In this document: positions 35,943 to 45,249 of the stretch, one piece after another
Layout of the letters: each line of letters opens with the position of its first letter
Position numbering within the stretch: the stretch's first letter is position 1
Source of the DNA: Methylomarinum vadi
GTDB lineage: Bacteria; Pseudomonadota; Gammaproteobacteria; Methylococcales; Methylomonadaceae
Direction of reading: 5' to 3'
Length of the DNA stretch: 64,000 nucleotides
Assembly: GCF_000733935.1 (NCBI RefSeq)
Contig: NZ_JPON01000001.1
Span: 1,426,001-1,490,000, forward strand
The notes under the pieces: generated by a model
What the model was told of the DNA's origin: nothing
What the model saw: the letters and a program-made list of their open reading frames with translations, nothing else
The model's database searches: none
Position numbers and translations under genes: made by a program

Positions 35943-36419
35943 ATGACAACCATCAGCCTTAACCAACCCGTTCCCGATTTCGAAGCCGCCGCCACCGGCG
36001 ACAAAACCGTCAAGCTTTCCGATTACCGAGGCAAAAAAGTCATTCTTTATTTTTATCCGAAGGACAATACGCCGGGATGTACTCAGGAAGGCCGCGACTT
36101 CAGGGATCACATCGAACAATTCCATGCTTTCAATGCCGTTATCCTAGGCGTCTCCAGAGATAGCGTCAAAGTTCATGAAGGTTTCAAATGCAAACAGGAA
36201 TTTCCATTCGACTTGCTTTCCGACAAGGATGAACAATTATGCCAATTATTCGATGTCATCAAGATGAAAAACATGTATGGCAAGCAAGTCAGGGGGATCG
36301 AACGCAGCACCTTTTTGATCGATGAACAAGGCGTTTTAGTCCACGAATGGCGCAAGGTTAAAGTAAAAACACATGTAGCGGAAGTATTGCAAAAACTTGG
36401 AGAACTCTCGCAAGAATAA
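35943..36419 (+). CDS. bcp: Thioredoxin-dependent thiol peroxidase Bcp
   Basis: A 158-residue peroxiredoxin of the BCP/PrxQ group, which reduces hydroperoxides with thioredoxin. The peroxidatic Cys46 lies in YPKDNTPGCTQEGRDF. In most PrxQ proteins a resolving cysteine follows five residues later; here the stretch reads GCTQEGRDF with no cysteine, so a partner thiol or one of the later cysteines (in GFKCKQEFPF or EQLCQLF) would be needed. IERSTFLIDEQG closes the fold. It forms an operon with gcvR and phoH. Confidence 0.94.
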   Translation: MTTISLNQPVPDFEAAATGDKTVKLSDYRGKKVILYFYPKDNTPGCTQEGRDFRDHIEQFHAFNAVILGVSRDSVKVHEGFKCKQEFPFDLLSDKDEQLCQLFDVIKMKNMYGKQVRGIERSTFLIDEQGVLVHEWRKVKVKTHVAEVLQKLGELSQE

Positions 36420-36436
36420 CAATAAGGAAACCCTTT

Positions 36437-37852
36437 ATGAATATTCAGTCATCGGGCGATAAAAAACTATTTGTACTTGATACCAATGTCCTGATGCATG
36501 ACCCGACATCGATCTTTCATTTCCAGGAACACAACATCTTCGTTCCCATGGTGGTTTTGGAAGAACTGGACCGGGCCAAACGAGGCCTGTCGGATGTTTC
36601 CAGGAATGTGCGCCAAGTCAGTCGTTTTCTGGACGAATTAATTCAAGGTGCCGACCGTAAATCGATCAATGACGGCCTGCCTTTATCGCGCATCGAACAT
36701 AGTCCGAGTGTCGACGCCCCATTCGATGGCCGTTTATATTTTCAAACCCGGCAGTTGAGCAATTTTTTACCCGAGAGCATGCCAGGCCATATTGCCGACA
36801 ATTCTATCCTGGCCGTGGTCCTGGCACTGACCAAGGAACACCCGGATATCAATGTCATCCTTGTTTCCAAAGATATCAATATGCGTATCAAGGCCGCCGC
36901 GCTGGAATTGAACGCGGAAGATTACCATAGCGACCAGACGCTGGAAGATATCGATCTCCTCTACAGCGGCGCCGAAACCCTGGATGACGATTTCTGGGAA
37001 GAACACGGCTCGAAAATGGAGTCCTGGCTGGAACACGGCCGGACTTTCTACCGAATCGGAGGTCCCTTGGTTGCGGACTGGTATCCCAACCAGTACCTGT
37101 ATATGGAAAATGAAACCAATTTCGAGGCCATCGTCCGAAAATGCGATGGCGAAACCGCCATATTGGAATTGGCCCGCGATTACCGCAGCAAACACAACAA
37201 TGTCTGGGGAATTACCGCCAAGAACCGGGAACAGAATTTCGCCCTTAATGTACTGCTCGATCCCGACATCGATTTTGTCACGTTGTTGGGCACGGCAGGC
37301 ACAGGCAAGACCTTGCTGGCACTGGCAGCCGGTCTCAGCATGACGATGGAGCATAAACTTTATCAGGAAATCATCATGACGCGGGAAACGGTGCCGGTCG
37401 GTGAAGACATCGGTTTCCTGCCGGGCAGCGAGGAAGAAAAAATGGCGCCGTGGATGGGAGCCTTGATGGACAACCTGGAATTACTGGGCAGCCGTTCCGG
37501 CACCAGCGAATGGGAACAAGGTGCCAGTCATAACATTTTGATGAACCGCGTTAAAATCCGTTCCCTCAATTTCATGCGCGGACGGACATTCCTGAATCGT
37601 TATCTGGTCCTGGACGAAGCGCAAAACCTGACGCCGAAACAACTCAAGACCCTGATCACCCGCGCCGGCCCGGGGACAAAAATCATCTGTATTGGTAATC
37701 TGGGCCAGATCGACACGCCTTATCTGACCGCCACCACCTCAGGCCTGACTTATGTGGTCGACCGGTTCAAGACCTGGGAAAATAGCGCGCATATAACTTT
37801 ACGCCGGGGGGAACGTTCACGTTTGGCGGATTACGCCTCCGATATTTTATAA
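36437..37852 (+). CDS. PhoH-family PIN-ATPase (PhoH2)
   Basis: A 471-residue fusion of an N-terminal PIN nuclease-like domain (KLFVLDTNVLMHDPTSIFHF, VVLEELDRAKRG, DNSILAVVLAL) and a C-terminal PhoH ATPase (Walker A LLGTAGTGKTLLALAAG near 288, Walker B YLVLDEAQNLTPKQLKTLIT near 391). PhoH2 proteins act as RNA helicase-ribonucleases in some bacteria. The acidic PIN residues are intact. AAGGAAA precedes the ATG, and bcp ends 17 bases upstream, so the three genes form one operon. The in vivo RNA target is unknown. Confidence 0.9.
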   Translation: MNIQSSGDKKLFVLDTNVLMHDPTSIFHFQEHNIFVPMVVLEELDRAKRGLSDVSRNVRQVSRFLDELIQGADRKSINDGLPLSRIEHSPSVDAPFDGRLYFQTRQLSNFLPESMPGHIADNSILAVVLALTKEHPDINVILVSKDINMRIKAAALELNAEDYHSDQTLEDIDLLYSGAETLDDDFWEEHGSKMESWLEHGRTFYRIGGPLVADWYPNQYLYMENETNFEAIVRKCDGETAILELARDYRSKHNNVWGITAKNREQNFALNVLLDPDIDFVTLLGTAGTGKTLLALAAGLSMTMEHKLYQEIIMTRETVPVGEDIGFLPGSEEEKMAPWMGALMDNLELLGSRSGTSEWEQGASHNILMNRVKIRSLNFMRGRTFLNRYLVLDEAQNLTPKQLKTLITRAGPGTKIICIGNLGQIDTPYLTATTSGLTYVVDRFKTWENSAHITLRRGERSRLADYASDIL

Positions 37853-37945
37853 ACCCTCGCACAGCCACAAGGAGGTGGCAAAAGAAATTAGGAGAACTTT
37901 ACGGCGGTTACTGATGTTCGGCCGCAAGGGATAACACAGCCTTCC

Positions 37946-39046
37946 CTAATAAATATTCTCCACCACCTTATCTTCGATGCGCGGCCAGGCGGTCAGCACC
38001 GCTTTCACTAATGTCGCCAAGGGAATGGCGAAAAACACTCCCCAAAATCCCCATAAACCGCCAAAAAACAATATCGCTACGATAATGGCGATGGGATGCA
38101 AATTCACCGCCTCGGAAAACAACAAGGGCACCAATACGACGCCGTCGATCGCCTGAATAACGGAATAAGCGATCACGATATACATGAATTCATCGCTGGT
38201 CACGCCCCACTGAATATAAGCGACCGCCAGCACCGGAAAGGTCACCAAGGTCGCCCCGACATAGGGGATAACGACCGACAAGCCCATGAATACGGCTAAC
38301 AGCATGGCGTAATTCAGGCCCATGGTCGAATAAGTCACGTAACTGACAAACCAGAGAATAAATACCTCGACGAATTTCCCCCTGACATAATTGCCAATCT
38401 GCTCGTCGACCTCTTGCCAAACCCGTATCGTCAAATGCCGGTCCTTGGGCAGGAACTGCACAAACCAACCGAGCAATAATTTTTTGTCTTTCAAAAAGAA
38501 AAACACCATCAGCGGGACCAGGAACAGATAGACGATCGCGGTCACGATTCCCAGCACCGACGCTGCCGAACTGGATATCACTTCCTGGCCGTACCTGAGT
38601 AGCTCCTGCTGTATGGCAAGCATGATCTCCTTGATTCGGCTCTCGGAAATAAACTGGGGATACATCACCGGCAAGCGCATGATTTCCTTCTGCGCGGTTT
38701 TAACGATTTCCGGGATAGTTTGCACCAGTTGTACCGCCTGTCCCGACACCATCGGCATCAATACGAATAATATAAACCCCAAACAAGTCATGAAGCCGGA
38801 AAACACCAGGTATACAGCTGGCAATCGTGGAATATTCCTGCGTTCGGCTTTTTCGACCAATCCTTCCAATAAATAGGCCAGCACAATGGAAGCTAATACC
38901 GGCATCAATAAGCCGGATAAGCTATAAATGAGTACCGATCCGACCCCAAGGATTAAAGCCAGCGCGACAGCTTGTGAATTCGGTAGGAATCGATGAAAAA
39001 AATCGCGGACGAATGCCAAATTAGAGAAATCAGTTCGTGTCGTCAT
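37946..39046 (-). CDS. AI-2E family transporter (PerM-like)
   Basis: A protein of about 366 residues with eight predicted membrane segments in the AI-2E/PerM arrangement: two at the N-terminus (VALALILGVGSVLIYSLSGL), one near 70, a soluble helical region, then four to five in the C-terminal half (VIPYVGATLVTFPVLAVAYI, FGGLWGFWGVFFAIPLATLV). Family members export small molecules or ions; autoinducer-2 export is proven only for a few, and some are Na+/H+ exchangers. The ATG at 39046 is preferred to a TTG at 39055. It is convergent with phoH, as in Pseudomonas. Confidence 0.88.
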   Translation of the reverse strand: MTTRTDFSNLAFVRDFFHRFLPNSQAVALALILGVGSVLIYSLSGLLMPVLASIVLAYLLEGLVEKAERRNIPRLPAVYLVFSGFMTCLGFILFVLMPMVSGQAVQLVQTIPEIVKTAQKEIMRLPVMYPQFISESRIKEIMLAIQQELLRYGQEVISSSAASVLGIVTAIVYLFLVPLMVFFFLKDKKLLLGWFVQFLPKDRHLTIRVWQEVDEQIGNYVRGKFVEVFILWFVSYVTYSTMGLNYAMLLAVFMGLSVVIPYVGATLVTFPVLAVAYIQWGVTSDEFMYIVIAYSVIQAIDGVVLVPLLFSEAVNLHPIAIIVAILFFGGLWGFWGVFFAIPLATLVKAVLTAWPRIEDKVVENIY

Positions 39047-39234
39047 TATTACCAACGGTTTTAGATAATTATTATTGTTCTTTGTGCCACCAAACCGAAG
39101 TTAATAGTTATGACCTTTTCGTTTTTCAAGGTTCGGTACAAAACATTTTTCGGGGTCCTCACAGGCAGAGCGACGAATTACGATCACTCCACGACATAGA
39201 CTGATAAAGCAGCTTCCATTTTGTTGGAAACATT

Positions 39235-39540
39235 TCAAGTCAACGTGAACAGTTTATCAAAATTAGCGATTTCTAAAATTTTTCTGACTTCCGGTTTGGC
39301 ATTCTTAATCCTTACGGCATTTTTATTGTCGCCAACCTTATCACGCAACACTAACAACATGCCTAACGCCGAACTATCCATATAATCCGTTTTGCCCAAG
39401 TCCACTTCGATGCTTTTTACACCGTTATCGGACAAATTGGTCGCTTCGCGAAATTGTTGATGGACGCCGAAATCAAAACGCCCGCTCACTTCGATATGCA
39501 AGGTGCCGCTATTTGAATCCAGTTTTGTTGTAATCCCCAT
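39235..39540 (-). CDS. STAS-domain protein
   Basis: A 101-residue single STAS domain, the fold of anti-sigma-factor antagonists such as SpoIIAA. The conserved serine is in KTDYMDSSALGMLLVLRDKV near residue 55-60. Strand and helix pattern and length match. No anti-sigma kinase or PP2C phosphatase is in the window. It lies downstream of the small receptor gene at the end of the che cluster, so it may be part of that system. AAGGAA stands before the ATG. Confidence 0.85.
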   Translation of the reverse strand: MGITTKLDSNSGTLHIEVSGRFDFGVHQQFREATNLSDNGVKSIEVDLGKTDYMDSSALGMLLVLRDKVGDNKNAVRIKNAKPEVRKILEIANFDKLFTLT

Positions 39541-39605
39541 TTCTAATTCCTTATTAACCGCTTAATAATGAAGAAGTTATAATCCAATACCTTTATTAGT
39601 TCCAA

Positions 39606-40811
39606 TTAAAATAATTCGATATCGCCTTCATCCATCGAGGATTGAACCACCGATTTTTTCTCTTTATTGGCCCATTGTGTTTTCATCTCGTCGATGCGCC
39701 CTATACCCTGTTCCAATTCATTAATCCATGAGGCGCTATCGCCAGTCTTGAAGATGCCTAGCCCAATACGAATTTCGTCCGTCAATGCCTGAAAATGCCG
39801 AGTTTTTAGTTCCAGGAACTCGACAATTTGCCGGGCCATGTCCTCAAATTGCAGCCCCCTGACCGCATCATTCACGGTGGTGTCGATCTGTCCGGCGATA
39901 TCGGATACCTCGTTCAGCTTGACTGATATTGCTTCATTCATCGCCCCGATTTCGACCATCATTTTATCGATATTGGCTTTCGAATTAATCGCCACATTCA
40001 TATCTTTCGACGCCATTTTCTCGACCATCGCATGCGCCATATCGATATTCTTTTTTGAGTCGTTCACGACAATCTTGATCTCTTCACTAAATTTATCGGA
40101 ATTTTTCGATAAATTCCGTACCTCATCGGCGACGACCGCAAACCCCCGTCCCGCCTCACCGGCCCGGGCCGCCTCGATGGCTGCATTCAATGCCAGCAGA
40201 TTGGTTTGGTCGGCGATATTTTGCACATCATTCAATAACTTTTCCACCTGCGCCATATGTTCGCGCACATCGTGAATCACGCTTACCATTTGCATACTTT
40301 GTTTACTGGTTTGCACGATATGGTCGATAAAAAACTCCAGAACGTTATCGGTTTCGTGGATAAACTGTTTGAAATTAAGATGCTGCTCGTCACTTTCGGT
40401 TGTGCCGCCCAAATTTGTCATCAGCGCATACACCAAGCCGGTTTGCCCCTCGGTCAACGCATTCAGGCCATTAAAACTTTGCGACATAGTTGTGACGGCA
40501 TCGGCGAACACCGATTTCAACTGCTGTAACTCCTGTTGAAATTGCTCTATTTCCTGTTCGACACATTGCTCCAATTTAGCAAAGTAATGGTCTATGGCCC
40601 CATTTAACTGGTCAACCTCGATGTTTTGATCGTCTCCATCGGCGACTTGCCTGTCTTGTTTCTCATGATAAATGATGCTTCCCAGCCAAAAGACGGCCAT
40701 GAAAGGCACCCCTATCCAAAAGGCGACCGACAACGAGGTTACCAACGGTAAAAGCAAAACGATCGAGACAATAACAAAACAATGCCCGCTTTTTTTTAGA
40801 AATTCTGTCAT
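39606..40811 (-). CDS. Methyl-accepting chemotaxis protein without a periplasmic sensor
   Basis: A receptor of about 401 residues with two adjacent membrane segments at the N-terminus (about 10-45) and no ligand domain between them. The signalling hairpin tip reads [20 protein letters not shown] near 205, the standard kinase-control motif. It ends in MDEGDIELF, a tail shared in part with CheD. I prefer the ATG at 40811 because a start at 40850 would lie inside cheB; the gap to the cheB stop is then ten bases. The input is unknown, possibly cytoplasmic or membrane-energy related. Confidence 0.85.
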   Translation of the reverse strand: MTEFLKKSGHCFVIVSIVLLLPLVTSLSVAFWIGVPFMAVFWLGSIIYHEKQDRQVADGDDQNIEVDQLNGAIDHYFAKLEQCVEQEIEQFQQELQQLKSVFADAVTTMSQSFNGLNALTEGQTGLVYALMTNLGGTTESDEQHLNFKQFIHETDNVLEFFIDHIVQTSKQSMQMVSVIHDVREHMAQVEKLLNDVQNIADQTNLLALNAAIEAARAGEAGRGFAVVADEVRNLSKNSDKFSEEIKIVVNDSKKNIDMAHAMVEKMASKDMNVAINSKANIDKMMVEIGAMNEAISVKLNEVSDIAGQIDTTVNDAVRGLQFEDMARQIVEFLELKTRHFQALTDEIRIGLGIFKTGDSASWINELEQGIGRIDEMKTQWANKEKKSVVQSSMDEGDIELF

Positions 40812-40821
40812 GCGATACCTG

Positions 40822-41913
40822 TTAACATAAAGCCAAAAGTTGTGCTGCAATTTCGTCGAGCGCCACCACCTTGTGTGCCGCGCCTATTTTATAAGCCTCT
40901 CCGGGCATGCCCCAAACCACGCTACTGGCTTCATCCTGGACAATATTGGTACTTCCCGCCTCGCGCATTTCCTTCATGCCTTGTGCGCCATCCGCTCCCA
41001 TTCCGGTCAGCATCAGGCCAATCGCATTGCTCCCCACATTCTGAGCAACGGAGCGAAACATGACATCCACCGAAGGCTTATGGCGATTAACCGGCGGTCC
41101 ATCGTTCAATCGACTTATATAACGCGCACCATCACGCATCACCATCAAATGTTTATCGCCGGGAGCAATATAAATGTTTCCCGGCAACAGTTGTTGCCCA
41201 TCCTCGGCAATACAGGCGCTCATCACGCTAATATTGTCGACATGCCTAGCGAAGGATTCACTAAATGCCGCCGGCAGATGCTGCGACACCACGATCGCGG
41301 GGGTATCTGCCGGAAGGTCCTTGACAACATGTTTTAAAGCTTCCGTGCCTCCGGTAGAGGAACCGACCGCTATTAGTTTATCGGTCGTTCTGAAATGTTT
41401 TTTAACCGCTGCCGGTTGCAGGATAACATCCGCCGAATGCTTTGCGGAAACCGAATGGCCCATTTTCTTGGCCGGCGCTTTGGAAACGGCTGTCGCATCA
41501 AGCGCTTTGACCGAAGCCGTGGCCGCCATTTTCACCTTGGCGATAATATCCGCGGCATAATCGTTCAGGCTGTGGGTCACATCGATTTTGGGCTTGGCGA
41601 TAAAATCGACCGCGCCTAGCTGTAAGGCATTCAAGGTAATTTCGGCGCCTTTCTCGGTCAACGTCGAAATCATGACCACCGGCATTGGCCGTAAGCGCAT
41701 TAAATTGCGTAAGAAGGTAAGGCCATCCATGCGCGGCATTTCCACGTCCAACGTCAACACGTCCGGGTTTAACTGTTTAATTTTGTTGCGAGCGACATAT
41801 GGATCCGGTGCCGTGCCGACTACTTCGATCTGTGGCGACGAATCAAGGATCTGCGTCAGCATTTGCCTGATCAGCGCGGAATCATCGACAATCAAAACTT
41901 TTATCTTTTCCAT
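40822..41913 (-). CDS. cheB: Chemotaxis response regulator methylesterase CheB
   Basis: A 363-residue protein with an N-terminal receiver (residues 1-120; phosphate acceptor Asp56 in [13 protein letters not shown]) and a C-terminal methylesterase. The catalytic serine is in [14 protein letters not shown], the histidine in [12 protein letters not shown] and the aspartate in [15 protein letters not shown]. It removes receptor methyl groups and deamidates glutamines, providing adaptation. The linker (about 125-175) is alanine- and lysine-rich. It lies between cheD and the small receptor gene. Confidence 0.96.
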   Translation of the reverse strand: MEKIKVLIVDDSALIRQMLTQILDSSPQIEVVGTAPDPYVARNKIKQLNPDVLTLDVEMPRMDGLTFLRNLMRLRPMPVVMISTLTEKGAEITLNALQLGAVDFIAKPKIDVTHSLNDYAADIIAKVKMAATASVKALDATAVSKAPAKKMGHSVSAKHSADVILQPAAVKKHFRTTDKLIAVGSSTGGTEALKHVVKDLPADTPAIVVSQHLPAAFSESFARHVDNISVMSACIAEDGQQLLPGNIYIAPGDKHLMVMRDGARYISRLNDGPPVNRHKPSVDVMFRSVAQNVGSNAIGLMLTGMGADGAQGMKEMREAGSTNIVQDEASSVVWGMPGEAYKIGAAHKVVALDEIAAQLLALC

Positions 41914-41924
41914 AAGGCATTCCG

Positions 41925-42557
41925 TTAAAACAATTCCACTTCGCCTTCCACCGGCAGATCCCTAATACTGGAACGATATTGCGTTTCCCTGTTGATCAGC
42001 GTATCGTTATGCAAGTCCTTGATTTTTTTCATTCTGACCCGCCCCGTATGGGGAAAATAATTGACCTTGCGCGGATAAATGTCGCCTAAATCATGGGAAA
42101 CCAGGTTGAGCGCTTCGGTAGCGACGTAGTCCAAAACAAAGTTGACATTTCGTTGCCCGACATCGCCGAGCGTCGCAATGATCTTCCCGCCGCCAAACAG
42201 TTTCACTTCCAAATAATTTCGTCTGCCGCCATATTGTAGAATGGTGTTGATCAAATGCTCCATGGCGTAGTTACCGTAACGCGTGGCATTGCCGACCACG
42301 GCCTCGGCGCCGCCGGACAATCTTTGCTCGGTAGTCTCCGGCAGCATGAAATGATTCATGCCGCCGATGCCTAATTCCACATCCCTGATACAGGCCGCGA
42401 TGCAGGAACCCAACACGGTCGTGACCAGTTCGTTTTCGCGAGTGACGTAATATTCGCCCGGCAGTAATTTTGCAGCAATAATCTGATTTTGCGTATCCCA
42501 ATAGCGCTTGATAGTATCGAACCCTGGCAACGACGGTGGCGTAATCGTTCTATTCAA
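41925..42557 (-). CDS. cheD: Chemoreceptor glutamine deamidase CheD
   Basis: A 210-residue deamidase of receptor glutamines. Family signatures are [15 protein letters not shown] (catalytic cysteine in GSC), [12 protein letters not shown] (catalytic histidine) and [12 protein letters not shown]. The start is a TTG at 42557 preceded by GGGGGAG. The C-terminus [11 protein letters not shown] resembles the receptor tail DEGDIELF, which is unusual and could be a docking motif. CheC, its partner phosphatase in Bacillus, is not present here. Confidence 0.95.
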   Translation of the reverse strand: MNRTITPPSLPGFDTIKRYWDTQNQIIAAKLLPGEYYVTRENELVTTVLGSCIAACIRDVELGIGGMNHFMLPETTEQRLSGGAEAVVGNATRYGNYAMEHLINTILQYGGRRNYLEVKLFGGGKIIATLGDVGQRNVNFVLDYVATEALNLVSHDLGDIYPRKVNYFPHTGRVRMKKIKDLHNDTLINRETQYRSSIRDLPVEGEVELF

Positions 42558-42569
42558 GGTCTCCCCCGC

Positions 42570-43403
42570 TCATTTAATTCGCTGATAAACGGTATTGCCG
42601 AGCAACTTGAAACCGGTATCGAGTTGATGTAACGACTCGGAATGGCCGATAAACAAATGCGCGCCTATCGGCAACATTCGAGCATAGCGGTTGGCCAGCG
42701 TTTGTTTGGTTTTCTTGTCGAAATAAATCAACACGTTGCGGCAAAAAATAAAATCGAAATACCCTTTCATCGGCCATTCTCTGATCAAGTTCAATTGTTT
42801 GAAGACAATCAACCGCTGCAACTCCTGCTTGACCTTCACCTTATCGGCATTCATGCCGGAACCTTTTTTGAACCAGCGTTGCAAGCGTTGCTGAGAAACC
42901 CCAGAGACCCCATCTGTCAAATAAACACCGTTAGCGGCAGTCTGCAAAACATTGGTATCGAGATCGGTCGCCAATATTCTTATTCGCCAATCGCCGGGCA
43001 CGGTTTCCGCCAGGGTCATGGCAAGCGAATAAGGTTCCTCCCCGGTGGAACATCCCGCCGACCAAACCTTGATCTGTTTCGTGGCGTTATTTTTTTTCAG
43101 CAGTTCCGGAATCAGTTTTTTCCGCAAAAATTCGAAATGATGATTTTCACGAAAAAAAGACGTCAGGTTGGTGGTAATCGCATTGATGAATTCGGTGAAT
43201 TCCAAATCGGGGTTATTCTGTAGAAACAGGCAATAGTGTTTGAAATCGTTCAAACCCAGCAAACGGATACGTTTGGACAGGCGCGAATAAAACATATCGA
43301 ACTTATCATCCGGAACCAAGATGCCGGAATGCTCGTTGGATATTTTTCTGAGTACATTAAAATCGTCCCAGGTATAGGTAAATTCTCGACTTTTTTCGTT
43401 CAC
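42570..43403 (-). CDS. cheR: Chemoreceptor methyltransferase CheR
   Basis: A 277-residue SAM-dependent methyltransferase acting on receptor glutamates. The N-terminal helical domain (about 1-90; TNLTSFFRENHHFEFLR) leads to the SAM fold: VWSAGCSTGEEPYSLAM, ILATDLDTNVL and FDFIFCRNVLIYFD. The short beta subdomain that binds the receptor pentapeptide appears present. GTG start at 43403. It forms an operon with cheD and cheB downstream. Confidence 0.96.
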   Translation of the reverse strand: MNEKSREFTYTWDDFNVLRKISNEHSGILVPDDKFDMFYSRLSKRIRLLGLNDFKHYCLFLQNNPDLEFTEFINAITTNLTSFFRENHHFEFLRKKLIPELLKKNNATKQIKVWSAGCSTGEEPYSLAMTLAETVPGDWRIRILATDLDTNVLQTAANGVYLTDGVSGVSQQRLQRWFKKGSGMNADKVKVKQELQRLIVFKQLNLIREWPMKGYFDFIFCRNVLIYFDKKTKQTLANRYARMLPIGAHLFIGHSESLHQLDTGFKLLGNTVYQRIK

Positions 43404-43499
43404 TGTTACTCTGTGCCGTTAGCGGCAAAATTCAATATCCGTTGTTATGCCAGGCAATATAAATGCCGTTTAGAACCGCTATTGAAAAGGCCAGTCGTG

Positions 43500-43970
43500 T
43501 CAGAAAAATCCGGCCGCCGCCTGCTCCACTTCCAGCATTTCCGACACCCCCAACAAATCGGCCGCTTCAATGAATTTTTCGGACGGAAAATCGATCGTCA
43601 CGTCTTTTCCGCTACCAACGGCCGTTTTCTTTAACGCGATCAGCAATTGCAACACGGCGGTATCGATAGACGTAACCTCAGAGGCATCGAGTTCTATTTT
43701 ATCTTGACTCTCCAGTACAGCTTGCAGTTTTTGATACAGTTCCCCCACGTGCTGAATGGTCAATACCGGTTCCAAGACAATCGCTTGGTCTTCGGAAGAC
43801 GCAATCGCGACAGGTTCGGTTTCCCGCGCTTTAGTTTGCGCTGCCGGCGCCGAATCCGGCATGGCAGTATCTGCAAGCTTTTCGGCATCGTCTTCGCTGT
43901 CGTCTTCATCGTCGATCCAGGCCAGCGGATCATAGCCGATCAAGCCTGGGTCTTGTTTTTCCGCCATCAC
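43500..43970 (-). CDS. STAS-domain protein with acidic N-terminus, in the che cluster
   Basis: A 156-residue protein. Residues 1 to about 75 are acidic and probably disordered (DDEDDSEDDAEKLADTAMPD-like). The C-terminal 85 residues are a STAS domain (ELDASEVTSIDTAVLQLLIA, with a threonine at the usual phosphorylation site). The start, GTG 43970 or ATG 43967, overlaps the parA stop. STAS proteins next to ParA and CheW may link partner switching to array positioning; this is inference. Confidence 0.8.
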   Translation of the reverse strand: MMAEKQDPGLIGYDPLAWIDDEDDSEDDAEKLADTAMPDSAPAAQTKARETEPVAIASSEDQAIVLEPVLTIQHVGELYQKLQAVLESQDKIELDASEVTSIDTAVLQLLIALKKTAVGSGKDVTIDFPSEKFIEAADLLGVSEMLEVEQAAAGFF

Positions 43971-44728
43971 ATCACCCTATATTCCAAGAAATCTTTCGCC
44001 AAACTCCTGAAATCCCTGGCCGAACGACTGCCCGGCCGGTATTCGTGTATCGTTTTGCCGGCACTGGGACATTCCGCCAGCAAGGCCGTTTCCCGGATCA
44101 CCGTGGCCAGTATTTGCCCGGGAAAATGCTTGAGCAAGGTATTCAGTACCTCCTTGGATAATCTTCGCGTCGTCGCGAACCGACTGACCACCAGCGCCAT
44201 TTTATATTTCTTGCGTAGTGCTTTCTCGAAACGCTTGATCGTGCCGATCAAATGCGCCAGCCCTTGCAACGACAAAAAATCGCCGGTCATCGGGATCAAT
44301 ATTTCATCGGCGGCAAACAAGGCATTAGCCACCAAAACGCCCGAAGAGGGAGGACAATCGATAAAGACGAAGTCCTGGTCCGGCAAATTTTCATGTAATG
44401 CCTGACGCAACAGGTCGCCCCGGCGCGCGCCACCTTCAGACAACTGTTCAATTTCCTGCAAGCGCGGCCCGGCCGTTACCAGCATCAGATTCTCTCTGAC
44501 CTCCACGGCCTGTCGTTCGATTTCGGCCGTGCCAAGCATCACTTCATCGATGCCCGGTCGCTTGGCCGCAACCATGCCCAAGGAAACCGCCAAATGACCT
44601 TGCGGATCAAGGTCGATGACGGTGACCTTATGCCCCATTCTGGCCAAGGCATGGGTTAAATTGACCGATGTTGTCGTCTTGCCGACCCCGCCTTTCTGAT
44701 TGAGAACCGCCACCACCCTGTCGCTCAT
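43967..44728 (-). CDS. ParA-family ATPase of the chemosensory cluster
   Basis: A 253-residue ParA/MinD-type ATPase. The deviant Walker A is NQKGGVGKTTTSVNL (about 9-23), Walker A' is VIDLDPQGHLAVSLG, and Walker B is FVFIDCPPSSGVLVANAL. Its position between cheW and cheR matches the ParC/PpfA proteins that distribute chemoreceptor arrays between daughter cells in Vibrio and Rhodobacter. It overlaps cheW by four bases. No ParB gene is nearby, as is usual for this subgroup. Confidence 0.92.
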   Translation of the reverse strand: MSDRVVAVLNQKGGVGKTTTSVNLTHALARMGHKVTVIDLDPQGHLAVSLGMVAAKRPGIDEVMLGTAEIERQAVEVRENLMLVTAGPRLQEIEQLSEGGARRGDLLRQALHENLPDQDFVFIDCPPSSGVLVANALFAADEILIPMTGDFLSLQGLAHLIGTIKRFEKALRKKYKMALVVSRFATTRRLSKEVLNTLLKHFPGQILATVIRETALLAECPSAGKTIHEYRPGSRSARDFRSLAKDFLEYRVM

Positions 44729-45216
44729 AATAAGCCTTTGAGTTCGGTAAACTCATCCGGATCCAGTAATCTATCCGCATCCAACAACAAAACCATCCTC
44801 TCCTTCGCGACATACATGCCACGCATGTAGCGGGTATCGATGTTGGCTCCCAAATTTGGCGTCCGCTTGATATCGGCCAGTTTAATATCGAGCACGTCCG
44901 AGACCGCGTCGGCCACAATCCCCATCACCGACGTCTGCCCCTTATTTTGCACGCACAGTACGATCACGACGGTCATCGGCGTATACCCGACTTTTTCCAT
45001 GCCGAAACGTTGCCGCAGATCGATAATCGGCACAATCGCGCCGCGAAGATTTAAAGCTCCCTTGATATAGTCCGGCGTATTGGGAATCTGACGAACCGGC
45101 TCCCATCCTCTTATTTCCTGAACTTTGAGAATTTCGATGCCATAGGCTTCGTCGGCAATCTCGAAGGTCAGGTATTGCTCGTTATCCTTATTACTTACGG
45201 TGTCATTATTTCTCAT
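44725..45216 (-). CDS. cheW: CheW coupling protein (first copy)
   Basis: A 163-residue CheW that links receptors to CheA. YLTFEIADEAYGIEILKVQE, the RGWEPVRQIPNTPDYIKGAL stretch and NLRGAIVPIIDLRQRFG are typical. The overlap of four bases with parA argues for co-translation. It is about half identical by eye to the second copy at 47.6 kb, suggesting duplication and possibly different receptor partners. Confidence 0.94.
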   Translation of the reverse strand: MRNNDTVSNKDNEQYLTFEIADEAYGIEILKVQEIRGWEPVRQIPNTPDYIKGALNLRGAIVPIIDLRQRFGMEKVGYTPMTVVIVLCVQNKGQTSVMGIVADAVSDVLDIKLADIKRTPNLGANIDTRYMRGMYVAKERMVLLLDADRLLDPDEFTELKGLL

Positions 45217-45249
45217 AACCTCGCTTCCTTTGACCGTTAATTTCGCCCA

